Under the pieces are notes generated by a model. It worked only from the letters and a program-made list of their open reading frames with translations, was not told where the DNA came from and did not search any database. 7,464 nucleotides of DNA from Clostridia bacterium. GTDB taxonomy: Bacteria; Bacillota; Clostridia; Christensenellales; Aristaeellaceae. Shown here piece by piece: positions 5,122-7,464 of this stretch (positions are counted from its first letter, which is position 1; each line of letters begins with the position of its first letter). The translations under genes were made by a program, and so were the position numbers. The DNA is taken from contig JAEDGL010000118.1 of assembly GCA_016297535.1 (NCBI GenBank), forward strand, positions 1-7,464. The letters are read 5' to 3'.

Positions 5122-5192
5122 CCGGCACATCAGGGGCTGCACCGCACCAGGCGGGCAGCCCCTGATTGCTTCTTTCCCTTTTTTGTGCCGGT
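5121..5192 (+). terminator. Strong intrinsic terminator after the VOC gene, enclosed by an outer inverted repeat
   Basis: A perfect 12-bp stem (5129-5140 with 5155-5166, core AGGGGCTGC / GCAGCCCCT) contains a smaller CCGC/GCGG stem in its loop and is followed by a T-rich tail (5167-5184) ending in six T. An outer inverted repeat ACCGGCAC (5121-5128) / GTGCCGGT (5185-5192) encloses hairpin and tail, starting on the last base of the VOC stop codon. The terminator closes the dnaA-VOC unit. Confidence 0.85.
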
Positions 5193-5269
5193 TCCAAACA
5201 GTGCCAAAAAGGTCGAGCAAACGGCGCGGGGAAGGTGGTATGCTTCCTTTCGTCAGGAGGGATGGACCT

Positions 5270-6139
5270 ATGCAGGAGCAGATACGGGCTGTGCAGCGCA
5301 TGCAGGATTACATTGCCAGCCATCTTACGGAGCCCATTACCCCCGCCATGCTCGCCAGAGCGGCCTGCTTTTCGCCCTGGTATGCGCGCCGGCTGTTCAT
5401 CCAGTATACGGGGCTGTCTCCGGCGGATTACGTGCGCAAGCTCCGGCTGCGCCACGCCGCCCTGCGCCTGCGGGATGAAAAGCGCACCATTACCGATATC
5501 ACCATGGAAATGGGCTTTGGCAGCGTGGACGGCTTCATCCGCGCCTTCAGGCGGGAGTTTGGCTGCAATCCCGGTGCGTATGCCGCCCATCCCACGCCCC
5601 TGCAGCTGTTCAGTCCCTATGGCGTCCAATATAGCGCACCTGAAAGGAGGAAGCATTCCATGGAAGTGAAAAGCGTATTTGTACAGGTGGTGGAAAAACC
5701 AGCGCGCAAGGTTATCATCAAGCGGGGGATTACCGCCACGCATTACTGGACCTACTGCGAGGAGGTAGGCTGCGATGTGTGGGGCCTGCTAACCAGCATC
5801 AAAAGCATCAGCGGCGAGCCGGTGTGCCTGTGGCTGCCGCAGGCGTACATCCGTCCCGGCACCAGCCAGTATGTGCAGGGCGTGGAGGTGGCGCCGGATT
5901 ACGCGGGCGAGGTTCCCGAGGGCTTTGAGGTGATCGGGCTGCCCGCGGCCAAATACCTGATGTTCCAGGGCGAGCCGTTTGCCGAGGAGGATTATGAGGC
6001 CGCCATTTCCCAGGTGCAGGAGGCCATCGCGCGCTATCAGCCCTCCGTGATCGGCTATACCTGGGACAGCAGCAACCCCAAAATCCAGCTTGAGCCCATC
6101 GGCCGGCGCGGCTATATCGAGCTGCATCCGATCCGCTGA
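5270..6139 (+). CDS. AraC-family transcriptional regulator with GyrI-like effector-binding domain
   Basis: A 289-residue predicted transcription activator of the Rob/SoxS-like architecture. Residues 1-107 form the two helix-turn-helix AraC DNA-binding domain: MQDYIASHLTEPITPAMLAR, ACFSPWYARRLF, then ITDITMEMGFGSVDGFIRAF and the closing FGCNPGAYA. Residues 131-289 match the GyrI-like (AraC effector-binding) fold, which binds small, often hydrophobic or cationic molecules: VEKPARKVIIKRG near its start, then GLPAAKYLMFQGEPFAEEDY (223-242), ending YIELHPIR. ATG 5270 is chosen because AGGAGG (5255-5260) lies 9 bases upstream and the protein then starts where AraC-type domains normally do; ATG 5240 is a weaker alternative. 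A second perfect Shine-Dalgarno sequence and in-frame ATG occur at the domain boundary. No promoter was recognised and no target gene is visible nearby. Confidence 0.9.
   Translation: MQEQIRAVQRMQDYIASHLTEPITPAMLARAACFSPWYARRLFIQYTGLSPADYVRKLRLRHAALRLRDEKRTITDITMEMGFGSVDGFIRAFRREFGCNPGAYAAHPTPLQLFSPYGVQYSAPERRKHSMEVKSVFVQVVEKPARKVIIKRGITATHYWTYCEEVGCDVWGLLTSIKSISGEPVCLWLPQAYIRPGTSQYVQGVEVAPDYAGEVPEGFEVIGLPAAKYLMFQGEPFAEEDYEAAISQVQEAIARYQPSVIGYTWDSSNPKIQLEPIGRRGYIELHPIR
5643..5662 (+). promoter_or_regulatory. Internal ribosome binding site and in-frame ATG at the AraC/GyrI domain boundary
   Basis: AAAGGAGG (5643-5650) lies 9 bases before ATG 5660, which is codon 131 of the regulator. Initiation here would give a free GyrI-like domain of 159 residues ending at 6139. 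The site is as strong as any true start in this window. Whether it is used is inferred. Confidence 0.5.
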
Positions 6140-6150
6140 TTTCGGACGGA

Positions 6151-6231
6151 GGGAGCCGGGGAGGCTCCGCCTCCCCGACCGCCCCTCTGCCAGGGGCTCC
6201 GCCCCTGGACCCCGCAAGGGCTTTGCCCTTG
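6151..6231. repeat. Array of three GC-rich hairpins (intergenic repeat)
   Basis: Three perfect short-loop palindromes follow one another: CGGGGAGGC-TCC-GCCTCCCCG (6157-6177), CCAGGGGC-TCC-GCCCCTGG (6190-6208) and CAAGGGC-TTT-GCCCTTG (6215-6231). All have 3-nt loops and 7-9 bp stems, without T-tracts. The regular design looks like a dispersed intergenic repeat rather than ordinary terminators. It lies between the convergent AraC and LacI genes and may also stop or protect transcripts. Confidence 0.6.
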
Positions 6232-6235
6232 ACCC

Positions 6236-6270
6236 AAAACCGCCGCCGCCCGTGAACGGGCGGCGGCGGT
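6236..6270 (-). terminator. GC-rich hairpin, probable terminator of the LacI-family gene
   Basis: A 14-bp perfect stem (6239-6252 with 6257-6270; CCGCCGCCGCCCG core) closes a 4-nt loop. On the minus strand it is followed by TTTT (6239-6236), then GGG. The stem is very stable but the T-tract is short. It lies 57 bp past the stop codon of the minus-strand LacI gene. A small CCTGA/TCAGG hairpin (6272-6286) lies between them. Confidence 0.55.
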
Positions 6271-6326
6271 GCCTGACATTTTCAGGGCCTTCCACCTGCT
6301 TTGACGGGCGGAAGGCTTCTTGTGTT

Positions 6327-7337
6327 TTATTCAATTTCTCCTACGCTGTTTCCGGGGATCAGCGTGCAGGGCAATAGGATATGCTGCGGCGTAAAGCCCT
6401 GGGGCGTGCGAAGAACGCGCAAAAGTTCGCGCCCGGCATGGCGGCCGGCGGCCTGGCCGTCCTGCAGCACGGTGGTCAGCCCGGGGCGGAGCAGCCTGCT
6501 CAGCGGAATGCCGTCATACCCGGCCACGCTGATGTCCTCCGGAATGCGCAGCCCTTTGTCCATCAGCACATTCATGCCGCCTGCGCAGGCGTAGTCGTCG
6601 GGATACAGGATGCAGGTGGGCGGCTCGGGCAGCGCCATCAGCTCGCGCGTGGCCTGCGCGCTGGTTTCCAGATCGCGGTAGGCGGCGGGGCGGATGTACG
6701 CCGGGGGGATTGCCAGCCCCAGCTCTCCGCAGGCCTTTTGAAAGCCGCTCAGGCGCGTGCCCGCAACCGTGCTTTCCTCGCCGCAGATATAGGCGATGCG
6801 GCGGTGGCCCCTGCCATACACATAGCGCACCAGCTCGCGCATGCCCTGCTCATGGTCGGTGCACACGGCGCTGTGATGCGCAAAGGCATAGTCGATGGTT
6901 ACCAGCGGGATGTCGCTGTCAATCAGCTCCTGCAGGCCTTCTTCCTCAAAGGTGGCGCTCATCACAATGACGCCGTCATAGCCGCGGTGGCGGCAATGCT
7001 CCAGATACCCACCGGTCAGGTGGAGGCCCGAGCAGGTAACGGGCGTCAGGTCGTAGCCTGCGGACTCCATTTCCTCCTGGATGCCGGCGGCCACACGGGC
7101 AAAGTGATCGTGCAGCCACACGTTTTCACCGCGCAAAAACAGCATGAGCCCAATGGTATGGCTGCGGTTGGTTTTCAGCGTGCGGGCGGCGGCGTTGGGC
7201 ACATAGCCCATCTCGCTGGCCAGGTCGCGAATCCGCTGCGCCGTTTCCGGCCCGATATCCGGCATGCCGTTAAGCGCCTTGCTGACCGTGGCCACCGAGC
7301 AGCCGCAGCGCGCGGCAATTTCCTTTAGCGTTGTCAT
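6327..7337 (-). CDS. LacI/PurR-family transcriptional regulator
   Basis: A complete 336-residue regulator, normal length for the family. Residues 1-45 are the LacI helix-turn-helix: TLKEIAARCGCSVATVSKAL, then MPDIGPETAQRIRDLASEMGY, followed by the hinge PNAAARTLKTNRS (47-59), whose helix inserts into the operator minor groove. Residues 60-330 form the periplasmic-binding-protein-like effector and dimerisation domain, with YDGVIVMSA, GHRRIAYICG and PEDISVAGYDGIPLSRLLRPGLTTV as family landmarks. Such proteins usually repress sugar or nucleoside genes and are released by a small ligand; the ligand cannot be read here. ATG 7337 is supported by CGGAGA (complement of 7344-7349), about 7 bases upstream. 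A 6-bp hairpin (7353-7358/7366-7371) lies just before that site. I saw no clear promoter, operator or target gene in the window. Confidence 0.92.
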   Translation of the reverse strand: MTTLKEIAARCGCSVATVSKALNGMPDIGPETAQRIRDLASEMGYVPNAAARTLKTNRSHTIGLMLFLRGENVWLHDHFARVAAGIQEEMESAGYDLTPVTCSGLHLTGGYLEHCRHRGYDGVIVMSATFEEEGLQELIDSDIPLVTIDYAFAHHSAVCTDHEQGMRELVRYVYGRGHRRIAYICGEESTVAGTRLSGFQKACGELGLAIPPAYIRPAAYRDLETSAQATRELMALPEPPTCILYPDDYACAGGMNVLMDKGLRIPEDISVAGYDGIPLSRLLRPGLTTVLQDGQAAGRHAGRELLRVLRTPQGFTPQHILLPCTLIPGNSVGEIE

Positions 7338-7368
7338 AAGAAATCTCCGTGTGCCGGGGGGCAGGCCC

Positions 7369-7464
7369 GGCTCAGACTGTCGATAAACCCTCTGCCTTGC
7401 GCAGCAAGGCTCAGGCTGTCGAAAAACCTTATCGGGAGTTGTCAGAGGGGCCGCAGCCCCTCTG
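7369..7464. repeat. Intergenic repeat: two 21-bp direct copies, an inner hairpin and a terminal hairpin
   Basis: Two 21-bp copies (7369-7389 and 7408-7428), starting GGCTCAG and ending AACC, differ at two positions. Between them is a GCCTTGC-GCA-GCAAGGC hairpin (7394-7410). At the window edge there is a perfect 9-bp hairpin, CAGAGGGGC-CGCA-GCCCCTCTG (7443-7464). GCCCCTCTG also occurs in the 6151-6231 array (6181-6189), and CCTCTGCC is shared too (6184-6191 and 7389-7396), suggesting one repeat family. The element probably continues beyond the window. Confidence 0.55.

Noticed and set aside
6151..6231. CRISPR array
   Set aside because: The units are different palindromes of unequal spacing, not identical direct repeats separated by unique spacers, and no cas genes are present.
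6381..7328. Plus-strand ORF (315 residues) across the LacI gene
   Set aside because: The minus strand encodes a textbook LacI protein; the plus-strand product is an Ala/Gly/His-rich shadow.

Overview
The window looks like chromosomal housekeeping DNA from a GC-rich member of the Bacillota, most likely class Clostridia. The evidence is a MurA of the MurZ/MurAB (type 2) kind, strong Gram-positive style Shine-Dalgarno sequences before nearly every gene, vegetative sigma-A type promoters and a Bacillota-like DnaA. I cannot name the genus. Third codon positions are strongly G/C, so long antisense ORFs are common and were discarded.

Layout. (1) The 5' end of secA (minus strand, cut by the window edge) is divergent from murA. 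A 228-bp intergenic region holds two good back-to-back promoters, a palindrome in the secA leader and a 10-bp tandem repeat between the promoters. (2) murA (type 2) is followed after 37 bp by a small J-domain/TPR protein gene, with an intrinsic terminator after it. (3) A convergent minus-strand gene encodes a 167-residue protein I do not recognise. (4) A non-coding stretch of about 435 bp (2819-3254) contains a very AT-rich block, an extended -10 promoter and three matching DnaA boxes of the form TTTTCCACA. It is a candidate replication origin and dnaA autoregulatory region. (5) dnaA has a GTG start and is followed, with no terminator between, by a VOC-fold (glyoxalase/epimerase-like) gene and then a strong terminator. 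(6) An AraC-type activator with a GyrI-like effector domain has a perfect internal ribosome binding site at its domain boundary. (7) An array of GC hairpins precedes a convergent LacI-family repressor gene, whose upstream side carries related repeat sequence running off the window end.

How the parts fit together. secA, murA and dnaA are core genes for secretion, wall precursor synthesis and replication initiation. The usual dnaA neighbours (rpmH/rnpA upstream, dnaN/recF downstream) are absent, so the dnaA locus is rearranged relative to the common bacterial order. The two regulators at the right end have no visible target genes here.

I found no mobile element with a transposase, no CRISPR array, no tRNA or rRNA, and no obvious new multi-gene system. 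The most interesting signals are the origin-like region with its non-standard gene neighbourhood, the possible two-product AraC/GyrI gene, and a hairpin between the murA Shine-Dalgarno sequence and its start codon.
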